In this document: positions 43,988 through 54,418 of the stretch, piece by piece
Numbering within the stretch: the stretch's first letter is position 1
Layout: each line of letters begins with the position of its first letter
NCBI GenBank assembly: GCA_900073065.1
Contig: FJOG01000006.1
Span: 1,594,881 to 1,658,880 of the forward strand
DNA: 64,000 nt
Direction of reading: 5' to 3'
Source of the DNA: Phialocephala subalpina
Taxonomy: Eukaryota; Ascomycota; Leotiomycetes; Helotiales; Mollisiaceae
The notes under the pieces: generated by a model
Databases searched by the model: none
The model's input: only the letters and a program-made list of their open reading frames with translations
What the model was told of the DNA's origin: nothing
Translations under genes and position numbers: made by a program

Positions 43988-46528
43988 ATGACCGAAATGC
44001 TGATCCTCTCTTCCCCGCCGAGGCAATTCGCAAGCTTCACTCTGTCGTCGTCTCCTCCGCTCCCTTCAATGGACGAAATCGTGCAGAAGCGCCCACGAGT
44101 ATTGCGGACTGGAACCTGGGCGGCACCAATTCCTCAGAATGCCACCGCATCGTTCACCAGTGCAGCATCGCTGTTAAAGTCGACGTCTACCACCGAGGCG
44201 ATCAGTGCCTTTGGATTAGAGGATAATGTTACAGAAGAAGTGAAGCCTGCGAAAACCACAAAACCTCGAAAGGCACTAGCAAAGAAGGTGGAAGGCGAGA
44301 CGAAGACTACGAAGAAGCCTTCGAAACCTGCTGCGACTGAGGATAACGGCGACACTACAGTGGCGGAGAAGAAGAAGACCAAGCCGAGAGCCAAGAAGGC
44401 GACCGAGGATGGATCGGAGGCTAAAGAAGCTGTGGCTCCAAAGCCGCGAGCAAAGAAGGCAAACAAGGGCACATCAGGGGCCGACGCGAAAGAGAAGCCT
44501 GCACGGAAACCGAGAGCCAAGAAAGCTACTGGAGAGTCCCAGACGAAGTTGTCGAAAGGAAAAGTCATCAAATCCTCTGCGACTATAGAAACAAAAGCGG
44601 ATGAAGCAACCAAGTCTCGGGAGGTCAATGCGATCATCAAATCTCCAGAATTGGATCTGCCGAAAGCCATCCAAAGGCGGTTTGACTGGACCCCACCTGA
44701 AGCAAGTAATAGATCTTCTGTTACCACTGCATCTGACAATGCTTTGAGTTCTGGTGGACTTTTATCTGGTCAGAAGCGCAACGGCTTCACAAACCTCTTT
44801 GGGAGTTATGGCTTCACGACTTTGAAAGTCGAAAGTAGTAGCGTACCTACTCCTCTTGGTACCGAAATCACTCGAAAACGAAAGCTGACCGACCTTGTGA
44901 AGACGAGCATTTTGACCGCAGCGGCTGCGTCACCAAAAGAGAAGGAGAAGGCTCCTAAAAAGAAAGCCAGGACGATCACTGATCAAGCTACATCTGCATA
45001 TGCCGGAGAGGAGGAAGAGGAGTTACCAGCTCGATCAGCACCACTACTGCAATACTTCCCCCTACAAATCTCCGAAAGGTCAAGCAATGATGGATTCAAA
45101 GTCCCACCAAAGCCGCGATCCAAGAGTCCTGTCAAAGGTGCCTCGAAAGCAAAGAAGGGCTCGACGCAAGCACCGATCCTTTTGTCACCCGAATCGGCCA
45201 TGAAGCAAGTCGGAAATCAAGATTTCGTTTTCGGCACATCGAGTCAGCTTGCCAGAGAGGATTCGCCGACGTTGCTTCGTGATCTACATGCTGCTATGCA
45301 GGCCTCAAATCAAGACGATGACCCATTTACTGATTCAGTCTTTGACTCGTCACCACCGAGACCAAGAGGACCTGGCCTCACTACAAAACGGAATCTTTGG
45401 TCTGTCGCTTCCCGGGATGGTTCTGGCGAACTACTAGATGTCCCGATGATTGACCTTGTTGATTCTCCAACAGTTGACCGTAGAACTCCGGCATTGCCTG
45501 TGACTGGTGCTACACCTTTGGCAACGAAATCGGAGATTTGGCACGATATCGGATCAACTCCAGCAGCGAAAGTACCAGATCCAGCAAAGGCACCTGGGCC
45601 GATCGAAGCAGCTATCAGGGAAGAGCTATTGAGCAGCCCGTCAGGCAGCCGGGGGATCAAATCGCCTAAAATTTCAAAAGCACTCAAGGATGATAGCGAA
45701 CTGCCAACGCCTAAGTCGAAGACACGAGCCCCAAAGTCACCAGCCAAATCCAAGAAATCGTTAAACAAACAAATGCCTAACTTTGCTGCATATACAGACG
45801 CACAACTAGCGAAGGAGATTGCTTCCTACCATTTCAAGCCTGTCAAGAAGCGCGATCAAATGATCACATTGCTGGAGAGATGCTGGGAAAGTAAGAATGA
45901 AGCTATCCTTGGCAATCTTAGTACCAATCTTCCTCCTGTTCCTGCCAAGACATCCAAAGACGCGGTTCCACCTTCTACTCAACCCGCGAAGCCATCACCG
46001 AAACGGCCACGAGGTCGACCACGCAAGGAAAGCACGGTTCGGTATCTGGAAATGGACAGTGATATGCCTCTGTCTCAAGCTCGGACACCTAAGAAGACGA
46101 AGAAGAAACCGAAAAAGGCTGTCGAAGATATCTCCGACTCAGATAGAGCTATTACACCATCCCCACCTCGTCGTTCTGCATCTCAGATGACCCCTTTACC
46201 TTTACGACCATCGACATCCGACATGAGCGACAGTCCTGAATTGTCTCCAGGAGCAGCTCAAGATCTTCTCTTCCAACATATCGGCCATGCAGTCACTAGC
46301 GCACCACGTTCCCTGGACTCAATCAATCCCAGCTGGCATGAGAAAATTCTCCTGTATGATCCAATCGTCCTTGAGGACTTGACTGTCTGGCTGAACACTG
46401 GCGCATTGGAGAAAGTAGGATGGGATGGAGAGGTGGATCCAAAGCTTGTAAAGAAATGGTGCGAAAGCAAGAGCATATGCTGCTTATGGAGGGAAAACCT
46501 GCGGGGCGGTGCGCGGGGTCGTTATTGA
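43988..46528 (+). CDS. slx4: Structure-specific endonuclease subunit SLX4
   Basis: Scaffold of the Slx1-Slx4 nuclease that resolves branched DNA at stalled forks. A single exon gives 846 residues. The N-terminus starts MTEMLILSSPPRQF and includes RVLRTGTWAAP. A long Lys/Ala/Pro-rich region with repeated KPRAKKA boxes follows (about 90-190). An AT-hook-like RPRGRPRKE is at about 677. A helical SAP-like segment YTDAQLAKEIASYHFKPVKKR with MITLLERCW precedes it. The conserved C-terminal domain that contacts Slx1 is seen as HEKILLYDPIVLEDLTVWLN followed by KLVKKWCESKSICCLWREN. These features and the length fit filamentous fungal SLX4. No intron is needed. Confidence 0.92.
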   Translation: MTEMLILSSPPRQFASFTLSSSPPLPSMDEIVQKRPRVLRTGTWAAPIPQNATASFTSAASLLKSTSTTEAISAFGLEDNVTEEVKPAKTTKPRKALAKKVEGETKTTKKPSKPAATEDNGDTTVAEKKKTKPRAKKATEDGSEAKEAVAPKPRAKKANKGTSGADAKEKPARKPRAKKATGESQTKLSKGKVIKSSATIETKADEATKSREVNAIIKSPELDLPKAIQRRFDWTPPEASNRSSVTTASDNALSSGGLLSGQKRNGFTNLFGSYGFTTLKVESSSVPTPLGTEITRKRKLTDLVKTSILTAAAASPKEKEKAPKKKARTITDQATSAYAGEEEEELPARSAPLLQYFPLQISERSSNDGFKVPPKPRSKSPVKGASKAKKGSTQAPILLSPESAMKQVGNQDFVFGTSSQLAREDSPTLLRDLHAAMQASNQDDDPFTDSVFDSSPPRPRGPGLTTKRNLWSVASRDGSGELLDVPMIDLVDSPTVDRRTPALPVTGATPLATKSEIWHDIGSTPAAKVPDPAKAPGPIEAAIREELLSSPSGSRGIKSPKISKALKDDSELPTPKSKTRAPKSPAKSKKSLNKQMPNFAAYTDAQLAKEIASYHFKPVKKRDQMITLLERCWESKNEAILGNLSTNLPPVPAKTSKDAVPPSTQPAKPSPKRPRGRPRKESTVRYLEMDSDMPLSQARTPKKTKKKPKKAVEDISDSDRAITPSPPRRSASQMTPLPLRPSTSDMSDSPELSPGAAQDLLFQHIGHAVTSAPRSLDSINPSWHEKILLYDPIVLEDLTVWLNTGALEKVGWDGEVDPKLVKKWCESKSICCLWRENLRGGARGRY

Positions 46529-46686
46529 CGAGACTCACCTTTTGCCCACACACTGTAACGATAATCATATTGAATATGATTCGAAAACCACGACACCTGG
46601 TTTATTCGCATTTCTCCTGATGGGACTCATGGCGGGAACTGCGACTTTCCCCTGGTGTCTGGGCCGCTCTTGGACAATGCTTACAA

Positions 46687-47095
46687 CTAAAATTGCATGA
46701 TGCAGTGGCTCATTCTTCCATATCGTACGGGCATGTTCGCACGAACGCCCTTGCTTTTCTCCCGCGCTTCACTCCCAATGTCTCCAACAAGCGAGGGACC
46801 TCGTCTCGGGCCATTCAGCGAGAGCTTTGCTAGAAGCCTTACAGGAGATCTAGAATTGTGATACATCTCTTTCGCTTCCTGGCGCCTTTGAGGATCAGCA
46901 AGAGCGGTCAACGTTGCACCCTTCTTTCCTTTGCCCTTTCCTTCGCAGGTCTCGGGAAGTATCATGAGTCTTACCTGAAATCAACATGCCGATCTTTCTG
47001 GCGCCATATCTCCTCCAAACCTCAGCGCCTTTGTCCTGCCGTATCTCCCCAATCTTGGAAGTATTCTCAACTAAGGATGCAGAATCAAAAGTCAT
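46687..47095 (-). CDS. Possible small conserved protein
   Basis: A two-exon model on the minus strand (47095-46975 and 46928-46687; 46-nt intron with GTAAGA donor) gives 120 residues: MTFDSASLVENTSKIGEIR, AEVWRRYGARKIGMLIS, then after splicing GKKGATLTALADPQRRQE. The product is basic and helical and reads as a real protein, but I do not recognise it. Without the intron two overlapping shorter frames result. It sits between SLX4 and the carboxypeptidase, both on the other strand. A start at 47125 is also possible. Confidence 0.4.
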
Positions 47096-47218
47096 GCTAG
47101 TCCTGCAGTCGAGAGGTCTTGGCAAGTCTCCTACCTCGTCGTGCCTTTAAGTCTGGCAATGCCCATTTCTTCCTGATTTGTTTCTCCATTGGCTTTTTGC
47201 TGTGGGTGAAGTTTCAAA

Positions 47219-49156
47219 ATGGGCCCGTCGATTCTCAAATCACTTCTCTTCGTCTCCTATGTCTCATTCGTTGTCTCTGTTTTTAGCGAAAGATATGGCC
47301 ACAAGATTCATGGCAAGGACTGTGTCGGCCTCGAGAACAATGTGAAAGACATACAGGAGCCTTGCCCTGTCGAAGACCGAAGTACGAAAGGATTTCGATT
47401 TCTTAATTATACAACTAAACGTAAGAAATTTTTCGTCCTAGGACCTGAATATCATGCTGACACTTCATAGCATCTCGAGTGTCGTCATTGCCCGATGTCG
47501 ACTTCGATGTCGGAGAGATGTATTCTGGTCTCATTCCTATCAACATGAGCGATCCATCCCGGGCCTTGTTCTTTGTCTATCAGCCTACCGTTGGAGCGCC
47601 AGTGGACGAGATTACCGTTAGAATGCCCTCCCCAAATACCAGGAACTTACTGATTAAGAAAGATTTGGCTCAATGGCGGACCTGGTTTGTTGCTCAGATT
47701 CGTTCACGTTTGAATATGGCTAACTAAGAGCAGGATGCAGCTCTCTTGAAGGCTTCTTCCAAGAGAATGGCAGATTTCTCTGGTCTGCTGGCGCTTTTGC
47801 ACCTACCCACAACCCATACTCCTGGGTCAAGTAACATCCCTGCCTGATCCTTCCTTCCAATACATGCTGACTCTACGCTCTAGTCTAACAAACGTCCTCT
47901 GGGTGGACCAACCAGTCGGTGCCGGCTTCTCAACCGGCCAAGTCACCGCCACCAGCGACGAAGAAATCGCCCAAGACTTTATCAACTTCTTCCTCAATTT
48001 CCAAAAAATCTTCTCGATCAAGAAGTTCAAGATCTTCGTCACAGGAGAAAGCTACGCTGGCCGCTACGTCCCCTATATTTCGTCTGCTATGATCGATAGA
48101 CACGATATGGATTACTTCAACCTTCAAGGAGTGATGACTTATGATCCTACGGTTGGTTCTTTTGATTATGTGCAGGAGATGGCTGTTGCAGCACCGTTCA
48201 TCCACGCCAACAACGCCATCCTAAACCTCAATTCTTCGTTCCTTGCTGAACTCGATGTCATTGATCAAGCTTGTGGGTATGCTGATTTCAGAAACAAATA
48301 TTTGTCGTTCCCTCCATCTGGTCACCAGCCGACGAAATACCTCGATTACGCAGCGGATATTGAGTGCGATACTTTTGACTTTGCTGTAACAGCAGCCCTA
48401 GCCTTCAACGTAAAACCCCATTTCCTATGTCTCTCCTACCACCTTTCGCTGAATTAACACTCCCGAAGAGCTTTCACCCTTTTCCCCTCTCACCTGCCAC
48501 AGAAAAAAAACCCCCCCACTGACTCCTGACAGCCCTGCTTCAACCCCTATCACGTCCCCGACACCTGTCCTATGCTCCCCTCCGTCCTCGGCTTTTCTGG
48601 TATCCTGGAAGTTACCACCCCCGGTCTACTAATCTATTTCGATCGTGCGGATGTCAAGAAAGCTATGCATGCACCTCCTAACGTCAACTGGGTGATGTGC
48701 TCTTCTACGCCAGTTCTCCTCGCACCTTATGATCAGGGACCGGAACAGAATCCCGGAGGCGACAGCTCAGCAGACCCAATACAACACGCCCTCCCCAAAG
48801 TAATCGAACACACGAATCGTACTCTAATCTCCAATGCACAATGGGATATGGTGATTATCACCAATGGTACTTTACTTGCAATCCAGAACATGACCTGGAA
48901 CGGGAAACTTGGTTTCCAGACAAGGCCAACGACGCCAATTGTGATCAATCTACCAGACTTGCAATATGAGACGGCCTTTGTGGCTAATGGGTTTGGAGGA
49001 CTGGATGATCCACAAGGATTGATGGGAGCGCAGCATTTTGAGAGGGGATTGATGTGGGTGGAGAGTTTTGCGAGTGGGCATGAGCAGCCGGGGTATCAGC
49101 CTAGGAGTAGTTATAGGCATTTGCAGTGGTTGTTGGGTCATATTGAGACTTTGTAG
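47219..49156 (+). CDS. Secreted serine carboxypeptidase (family S10)
   Basis: Removes C-terminal residues from peptides. Six exons (47219-47420, 47471-47616, 47663-47684, 47734-47830, 47884-48409, 48533-49156) give 538 residues; exon 3 is only 22 nt and carries WLNGGPG of the substrate-binding loop, completed by [12 protein letters not shown] in exon 4. Residues 1-22 are a signal peptide. The nucleophile is Ser212 in [11 protein letters not shown]. The Asp is likely the one in [14 protein letters not shown], and the His is in [11 protein letters not shown]. All three are present. [12 protein letters not shown] and [13 protein letters not shown] confirm the family. Intron 5 (48410-48532) is long and contains runs of A and C. 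Confidence 0.92.
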
Positions 49157-49294
49157 TTCGTCATTTTGGCCCCGAATGTCCGTCTTGGATGGGAGGGTTG
49201 TGGTGAAGGGGTGGCAGGAGAGAGTTGTCTTGATTATGGTGGTATATCTAGTATAATATTCTTACAAATATATCTACATCTACCCATCTACCAT

Positions 49295-50683
49295 CTATAA
49301 CTTCGCCTCTCCCTCCTTTTGAATAAATGCTTTCTCTTCGGCCAATATCTCAGCCTTTTCTCTAACTTCTACATCCCTAGGCCCCTCCTTACCGAATTTC
49401 ACTAAGACAACTCTCTTCTCGTCTCCTCCCCTCCCACTACCTTTCAACTCCGGTCCCGGCTTCTCCAACCCTAACACGGACCTCCCATCACTCTTCCTCA
49501 TCATAATTCCAATCGGAGACATCGCTTTATCCGCCCAAGGTATCCCCTTCCCATCACCTCCATCACCTTTCAAGAACTCTAAGACTTTGTCTCTTTGTGC
49601 TTGTAACTCCTCGGCATCTAAGAATCGCGAGGGACTGAGAAATGGCGACAATAAGGACATTAAGTAATACTGTGGCGGGAACAATATGACTTCGTTCCGT
49701 CTGGCTTGCGAAAGCCATTCGGAGCAAGAGGCGAAGAGAGCGGCTGTGTGTTCGACTCCACCGTCGGAGGTGGGGACTGGCATTACGGATTTTGAGGGGA
49801 GAGTTGTGGATTTCGATGTTTGGGCGAGAGGGAAGAAGTAAATGTACATCTGCGTGGTAAAACGCTTTGGCAGATTCGTAGGCGTGATCCAGCGTGTGAA
49901 AGGTATTAAGCCATCTGGGGTTGAATGTTAGTTTGCCGTTTCTACCCATATTGTCCGTGACTGGAAGGGTAAGTTTCGACGTGAGAATCCCGGCCTGAAG
50001 TCGGACATTCCAGCCTCATTATGGAAGGGAAAGGTCTTTGGCAACATACCAACATCAACAACTCCACCCATACTCTCAACCCAATCCTCAAACCTCACTC
50101 GTCCAGCATGAACATCCTTCCTCCCCTTCTCCCTAACCTCCTCCTCTACATCCAACAACTCCCCTCCCCCATCTTTCCTCTTAGCAAGCAATATCCCACT
50201 CTCCTCAAAACACTCTCTTATTGCCCCAAGTCGGTACGGACGCCCATCTAAATGTCTATTTGGAGAGGTAGGAGAAGGGATGTCTCCATCTTGGGTGGAA
50301 GAGAGGTTTCCGCCGGGGAAGACGTGTGCGGATGCAAAGGAGGTGGAGGTTCGGACGCGGTGGAGGAGGAGGATTTCGTTTGTAGGGGATATTAGGAGGA
50401 TTGAGGCGCTCGGTCGGGGTTCGGCGATTTGTTTCGTGGGTTTGGTGCCGGAGGACATGTATTGTTTCTCTAGAGCTGGACGGGGTGCCATGCTGGGTGG
50501 AAAGACTCTGCGGAGGGATAGGAGAAGTGGTTGAGTTCTTGATGTCCTGGACAGGGTGGGAGATTGAGAGCTTGGAATGATTCGCAGAGAGCGAATTGTG
50601 GATTTGCTGAATGTTATGGGAGCAGCATTACTTGTATATGAAGTCCTGAGAGTTATGATACACCTCAATTGACGAGGATGCAT
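49295..50683 (-). CDS. NUDT19-like Nudix hydrolase
   Basis: Two exons on the minus strand (50683-50050 and 49914-49295; 135-nt intron, GTATGT donor) give 417 residues. The first 64 residues are Ser/Arg-rich and could be a mitochondrial targeting sequence; a second start is MAPRPALEKQYMS. The Nudix fold shows PRPSASILLISPTNEILLLHRV, FASAHVFPGGN and the core GAIRECFEESGILLA, with the metal-binding Glu pair intact. The stretch between the GG and the REx2EE core is longer than in simple Nudix proteins, as in the NUDT19/RP2 family. IPFTRWITPTNLPKRFTTQMY is rebuilt exactly across the intron and is typical of this family, whose animal members hydrolyse CoA derivatives. The exact substrate here is not known. 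Confidence 0.85.
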
Positions 50684-51736
50684 TGGTAGGCGTCTGGATG
50701 ACGGTGATAGCCATGGTTGCTGATTACTGGCGTTGCGGGGTTCTCTGGGGAAGTTGAGCCGAGGTCAGTGATCTGCCCCGGACACGTTGCTGGTGTCCCC
50801 TGTCAACAAATTTCTGCACAACTATATGGCTTGCCGACACAATGTAGTGAAGAGGCTGATAGCGAATAGCTTCCTTCTTTTGGAGTCATTGAGGTGGATT
50901 CGTTTGTATGCATGAATGGAGAGTAATCAGGGCCACTTACGTCCGAAAGGCTGGAATTGGAATTCGGTGATCACGGATTCATGGGTCTTGTGTTGCGGGT
51001 AAAATTTTTAGACTAGCGTGCACGTGATAAATTGAGGTGTGCTATAAAGACTGACTATTCTAATTCTACAGTGGACAAGTACGCTGAATTTATAGGCTTT
51101 AGGGCCCTGTAGGGCCTGTGGCAACAGGCCCTTCAAGGCCCTTCCAGGGCCTTCCACAGCTTACGTTAACCTGTGGTTCTAGGGCCTTCCACGCCACTAG
51201 TGGCGTAGAGGCCTCAGACCACAACATCTTGGCAATGTCAGAGCAAGCATGTGTTTGAGATATCGAGTCTGTCTGATGAAGAGGTGAACCTTTTACTGCC
51301 CAGCAGCTATCGGGATATCTGATGATAGAGAGGAAATCTCAAATCAGATCAGAGCAGACTTAATTGGAGGCAAAACACCCATTTGTAGAAACAAAGCAAA
51401 GAAAGATGAAACAATCCATTATCTCGAAGGCATCACAATTTTTCCATTATCCATCAATCCTTCGAAAACGAGTAGAGAAATCAGTATGACAACACCTGTA
51501 TGAGAACGCCATTTGATGTAAAGCAACCAGGAGAAAATAAAACCATATTGTAGGAGGGTATCGTCAGAACCGTAATACCTGCTATGACAAACGCTAGCTA
51601 GTGGGTATCCGAGACCATTCAAAGAAGACCAGAAATCCTTGAGTAGGTTATCTGAACGCCCATAAAAACTCTACATATCCTTCCATTCCCATACCCAGAA
51701 GAACGCCGAATTGTAGAACTGTAAATGAAGGTCGAT
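50684..51736. other. Intergenic region with GGGCC-rich hairpin and palindrome
   Basis: Promoter of the Nudix gene followed by a compact inverted-repeat cluster at 51101-51215. A minus-strand frame at 51419-51622 is hydrophobic but unsupported as a gene. Confidence 0.5.
51101..51215. repeat. GGGCC-rich inverted-repeat cluster
   Basis: Within 115 bases the text agggcc or ggccct occurs at least six times. A perfect 9-bp stem with a 4-base loop lies at 51111-51132 (agggcctgt, loop ggca, acaggccct). A perfect 16-bp palindrome acgccactagtggcgt lies at 51191-51206. It may be the end of a small transposon or a structured element; no flanking target duplication was identified. Confidence 0.6.
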
Positions 51737-53612
51737 CTATCCAGGATGAGGATAAGGTTTGATCTGAACACCGAATAATTGAACGATCAGCAAGAGAGTC
51801 TCGTCCATACGAGTGGCCAGACGGTTAGAGAAGAGGTAGTGCCAGACAGATTGAGAGTAGCGGTTGCGGTTTTGGAGAAGTTGGAAGAGATAGGCGCGAG
51901 TGGTGTCGTTGGCTACGAACCACATCTTACGCTCGAAGTAGGTGCAGATGCAGACATAGATGAAGTAGTCACAACAAGATAGAGGAGAAGACCAAGAATT
52001 GTGCTGGCGATAGGTGGTCGTACGGTATTACGGATATTGAAGAAATCCTCGTGGGTAGATCTCTTCTGGTGGACCTGGGGAGCCGCCATTAGCGTTAGCA
52101 TTTCCATTTCCATTTCCATTGCTATCGGCGGCTTCCTTGAATTGCTCTCGTTGATCTTTAACTTGCTCCTTGATAGGTTGGAGTTTGTCGAGTAAGTCCT
52201 CAAGGTTGAAAACTCTGCCTTCGCCAACAGGAGTTTGGTCGTTTGGAGCCGTGCGATCAGCAGGTCCACCGATAGCAGCAGATGGAACCGGCGGAGACAC
52301 TGGCTTTCTGGTTGATACCTCTAGTGGCCGCAGGATTAGCAAGATCAGCTGGAGGATCCGCAGGAGGGTCGGCCGGAGGGTTTGTCAGTCTGGTCTTCGG
52401 GTGGTGGAATAGGGTTTGCATCAGTGAAAGACAAATTACGAAGTGAAGCCAGACTGATAGTAGGTGCATTTCGAATTTTAAAGACGATGACGGCCGCGAT
52501 GAGGAGCTTAATCAGAACCAAACATCGCGCTCGACACCGAACCAGGCTCTGAGACGATTGTTATCTCTGATGACTGGAGTAATGAAGTGTGGCTATTGGA
52601 TAATCGCACCGGGAACCTGGGCGATTCTGATTGTCTCCCTGACCTCGCCCTTCTTGTCGTCGTTCTCATCATCAGTATCGTCGTCGTCGGTAGTGGTCGC
52701 ATCGTTGCAGGTCTCCTCATTCTCAGTGTCCGATTTATTGAGGTCGTCAAGCTCCTTGTCGAGATCGCGGGGTCCAGTGGGTGCAGAGGTGTCCTGGTAG
52801 ACGTTGGGATGGGTGTCCATGCATGGCGGGGCGTCTTTCTAGAACAGAGCAATCTGTTCACGAAGACCCTCAATTACGGCATCCTTCTCAGCGGTCACCC
52901 TGGCCTCGCCACCTTCCGAAGCAGAAATTCTCGCATCCTTCGCAATGATCTCTGCTTTCTTGTCGTTCTTGAACTTGATGAAATCGGCTGACAGCGCTGC
53001 GCGGGCCTCCGCATCACGAGCTCTCTTTCTTTCCGTGTCGAGATTGTCCTTGTGCTTCTCCTCGAGGCCGTTCAATCTCTCAAGTTCCAGATTGCTGGCT
53101 GCGAGTTGTTGTTCGATGCTTGAGATGTGAGCTTCTCTCTGTTCGATCTCTCTGTCCAGACTGGTGACTTTGTATTTGGTCGCCTTGTGCGCCTGCTGCT
53201 CTGCTTTCAGGTCGTTTTGGAAGCCTTCAGCGGTGGCCTCGAGGTGAGAAACATCGACTTCGCGGTCCCAGATTTCCTCGTTGGCCTCGGAGAGTGCGGT
53301 CTTGGTGTCTTGGAGTTCCTTCTCGAGGGCGGACATTTCGTCTCGTTTGGTCTTGAAGTCGTTGAGGAGATTGCGATAAAGTTGTTTGGCTGTCTCCTCT
53401 TCCTTCCGAGCCCTGACGCATTCCTTGTTTCGATCAGCGCACTCTTCTTCTTCCAGCCTCACAATTTCCGTCTCTGCGACCTCGACGTTTGCTTTCAGCA
53501 GGTCTAACTTGATCTGCGCTGAGTTTAGCTCTGCCTGCACGGAGTCCAGCTTGGCTTTCTGGTCGTTGGTTTCTTATTATCCGAAGGGGAAATCTTTTGG
53601 TAGCTGGAACAT
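51737..53612 (-). pseudogene. Long coiled-coil/membrane protein gene interrupted by stops at likely Gln codons
   Basis: On the minus strand one frame runs from an ATG at 53612 to a TGA at 52512 (367 codons) and is broken only by TAATAA at 53579-53574, TAG at 52841-52839 and TAG at 52595-52593. Between them it encodes a strong coiled coil (LDSVQAELNSAQIKL, then KELQDTKTALSEANEEI, SIEQQLAASNLELERLN) and an acidic Asp/Asn-rich stretch. Shifted by one base, the text goes on with a membrane-like LIKLLIAAVIVFKI. Then another frame (52342-51737) runs FNLEDLLDKLQPIKEQVKD, one TAA near 52030, and a hydrophobic end (YFIYVCICTYFERKMWFV). The stops fit CAA/CAG changed to TAA/TAG. A decayed gene is the simplest reading; unusual introns are the alternative. 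Confidence 0.55.
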
Positions 53613-54418
53613 GCTGTTTGCGGTGGTATGGGGTGTTGGTGCTGGTTGCGGTGTGCTTGAGAGATCGAGAAATTAAGCGAGATATTACTACGAAGTATTC
53701 ACTCCATAACATCTCTATGTATCATGACTATTCTCCTTCGCCCTCAGGAACATTGTTGAATTTCTGGACGTGGACATGGAAATTCTCCTGAAAATAGAAC
53801 CTACAAGTGAATTCTCTGGGATTGAGTTCTTCCTCTAAACATCAACTTCGCTCCAACCAAAAACCACTACCACCAAAGGTCGTCTTCACTATGGCCTGGA
53901 GGATGCCTAAAGACTTTGTGTTTGACTCGGACTTTTAGCAAAAGTATTCTAATATCTTGATGCTACAAACTTGTATCCTTATCTCAAGAAGAATTAAAGG
54001 CAGCCAGAGTTATTCAACGTGCAGCAGCAGCATCAATATCGTTGAATGTTCACCACAATTTATTCAATTTAGATGTTCTCATTGTCCTTCATCGGGTCAT
54101 TGATCTTACCGCAGCTAAGCTGCACAGTGGGCTATATTGTACCATAGAAGTCACTCGCTTCTGGATTGGTTTATCTCAATATCCTTTATCCCCTCAGAAT
54201 CAAGCACTCCACGTGATATGCTTTTCCACGCAAGACCGGGTGGTCTTGATATCTTCCGCCACGATTTCCTTCAACGAAAACAACAGCAGCACTGCGCGCA
54301 CCTTTAAGCGACAACTTTGAACACGATATTTAATACGATACTAGTTACCTATTCATGGTTCGCAACCTCTCTATTTCTTCTCTCTAAGCCCCCTGGCTCC
54401 CTCGTTCAGACGATCTTC
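53613..54418. other. Intergenic region
   Basis: Between the coiled-coil relic start and the 3' end of the pfkB gene. No gene supported. Confidence 0.45.

Noticed and set aside
44134..44739. 201-codon minus-strand frame inside SLX4
   Set aside because: Antisense of the Lys/Ala-rich SLX4 repeats.
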